In this document: piece after piece, positions 63,011 through 64,000 of the stretch
How positions within the stretch are numbered: position 1 is the stretch's first letter
Layout: the number at the start of each line of letters is the position of its first letter
Origin: Pseudomonas sp. M47T1
GTDB taxonomy: Bacteria; Pseudomonadota; Gammaproteobacteria; Pseudomonadales; Pseudomonadaceae
Assembly (NCBI RefSeq): GCF_000263855.1
Contig: NZ_AJWX01000015.1
Location: 96,275 to 160,274 of the forward strand
Reading direction: 5' to 3'
DNA: 64,000 nt
The notes under the pieces: model-generated
What the model saw: only the letters and a program-made list of their open reading frames with translations
Databases searched by the model: none
What the model was told of the DNA's origin: nothing
Made by a program: the position numbers and the translations under genes

Positions 63011-63322
63011 GGAAAACCTCGCGCGCCAGCGTTTCATGGAGGTCTTCGGTACCTGCCCTATCAATCCAGTTGTCCGCGGCACTAGGCCTGAAGCTCGGTT
63101 AAGCAATGATTGCGATAGCCCTGGTATCCCTCTCCGTGCCCACTTAACTGTCCTCGGCAGCAGTGGGCTGGTGAGCGATCCCTAGGGCGATCGGGCATTC
63201 TAATTCGAAGTCACTGAAACCACCAAGACCTGCTCCACTTGGAATATTTTACACCGAACTTGAGCCACTAGAGGCTAGATCATCTACCTTTCCTGAAACG
63301 CTATCAGTAGCTTTTGGATCAG
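63011..63322. other. Intergenic region, no clear gene
   Basis: Between the KAP-like gene and the end of the AT-rich converging gene. A 64-codon frame (62991-63185, MPKPKAEENLARQRFMEVFG) overlaps the NTPase end but lacks a ribosome site and loses coding character halfway. AT content rises sharply after 63200. Confidence 0.5.
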
Positions 63323-63922
63323 TTAACTTCTGTATGACTCCTTAAAAGCTCTTGCTGTAAGGCCATCAGCAGTGGAACTCAATGCCAGCTCATCAAGAAT
63401 TTTAGCTGAAATGAAATTCGACTCCAAATAATCAAAAAAACCCTTTGAAAGACTAGCTTCCCTTACCGCTATAACACCAAATTCTTCATGCGCACTCTCG
63501 AAAGCCACCCAGTCGTGACTCTCATTAAACAAGACTATCGGATAGCCAACTTTCCCACCAAGAAAATTAACGTAATCATCATTAACAATTAAAATTTTAT
63601 TTTCAGTGTCACACCCATCAAAAACAATGCAAGAGTTATCCAGCAATTCATCACCAGAGAACTTAACAAAGACATCCACCCCATAACTAGAGATACTTTT
63701 TGAAATCAACCCAGAAACTACCTCTATAAATGCAAGCAGTGGGCGCTCGAAAAACCAAAACACCAATTCGTTTTCTAAAAAAACTTTTGAAGGCAAGTCG
63801 CTTTTGAAGTCGACGACTTCTGATAGTTTTTCTACTATGCGAGATAAGTTAACAGGGCTGACATTCACTACCATCACTTCATTCTCCGACAAATCTAATT
63901 TTCGTAACTGGCTTTTTGACAC
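63323..63922 (-). CDS. AT-rich hypothetical protein
   Basis: A 199-residue soluble acidic protein starting MSKSQLRKLDLSENEVMVVN. Segments include VFLENELVFWFFERPLLAFI and FNESHDWVAFESAHEEFGVI. The family is not recognised; size and acidity would suit an immunity or antitoxin-like protein, but that is a guess. Codon use is very AT-rich compared with everything to its left, so it was recently acquired. The upstream genes lie beyond the window. Confidence 0.6.
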   Translation of the reverse strand: MSKSQLRKLDLSENEVMVVNVSPVNLSRIVEKLSEVVDFKSDLPSKVFLENELVFWFFERPLLAFIEVVSGLISKSISSYGVDVFVKFSGDELLDNSCIVFDGCDTENKILIVNDDYVNFLGGKVGYPIVLFNESHDWVAFESAHEEFGVIAVREASLSKGFFDYLESNFISAKILDELALSSTADGLTARAFKESYRS

Positions 63923-63970
63923 CTGAAATTGTCAACGAAGCTGAGGGTTGCCCTGTAGACGTGGAGGATG

Positions 63971-63992
63971 GATAAAACCTGTAGGTTTTATC
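63971..63992. repeat. Hairpin at window end
   Basis: Perfect arms GATAAAACC and GGTTTTATC with a TGTA loop, followed by GCCACTTG. It could be a terminator or an IS end; the window stops 8 bases later. Confidence 0.5.
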
Positions 63993-64000
63993 GCCACTTG

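Noticed and set aside
62991..63185. 64-codon frame overlapping the end of the KAP-like gene
   Set aside because: No ribosome site, and the second half does not look coding.

Overview
This 64 kb window looks like the chromosome of a fluorescent-group Pseudomonas (P. fluorescens or P. putida type). The basis is high GC, REP-type palindromes around the core 'tgtagccgctgccg' and 'caggctgcgaa', and Pseudomonas-style gene sets: a MexEF-OprN-like RND pump, copCD, a dmeRF-type pair, a class I aldolase, and many LysR, AraC, TetR and MocR regulators. No rRNA, tRNA or CRISPR array was seen.

Positions 1-33.8 kb are ordinary chromosome. In order: the end of an ABC exporter, a molbindin, a PPP-type phosphatase, a diguanylate cyclase, a hydroxybutyryl-CoA dehydrogenase/thiolase pair with a divergent AraC regulator, an AhpD-like protein with a MocR regulator, dkgB, an NCS1 permease, copCD, two MFS/Nramp transporters, a Ni/Co efflux unit (dmeRF) with a visible operator, a TetR gene divergent from a haloacetate-dehalogenase-like hydrolase, a second leuCD-like pair, an integrase plus KfrA-like pair, a FAH hydrolase, an epoxide-hydrolase-like gene and a fetAB iron exporter. 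Several gene fossils are scattered here: a dctA 3' remnant, a DoxX stub, a histidine kinase without its ATPase domain and an internally deleted vapC.

Positions 33,904-36,485 hold a complete but dead Tn3-family transposon. It has 38-bp inverted repeats and a 5-bp AATAT target duplication. Its resolvase is internally deleted and its transposase is frameshifted and truncated, but an intact RHH antitoxin/PIN toxin pair remains.

Positions 36.5-52.9 kb return to chromosome: class I aldolase, a PRC-barrel protein, a Bcr/CflA-type MFS pump, a secreted protein made almost entirely of 12-residue repeats, a YahK-type alcohol dehydrogenase, an RND efflux operon, and an amino-acid cluster (orphan binding protein, 2-oxoglutarate/Fe(II) oxygenase, LysR, Thr/Ser dehydratase-like enzyme, AraC).

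From about 53 kb to the window end the sequence changes to lower GC and foreign codon use. It begins with about 2 kb of decayed DNA holding transposon-end-like repeats and a large palindrome, then a tyrosine recombinase cut off before its catalytic domain. The cargo follows: a 932-residue TPR/GreAB-C/PIN protein, an 83-residue protein, a YaaW-family protein with a C-terminal zinc ribbon in an operon with an XRE-type regulator, a four-helix membrane protein, a KAP-like P-loop NTPase and a very AT-rich orphan gene. This cargo is the best candidate in the window for an undescribed, possibly anti-phage, system.
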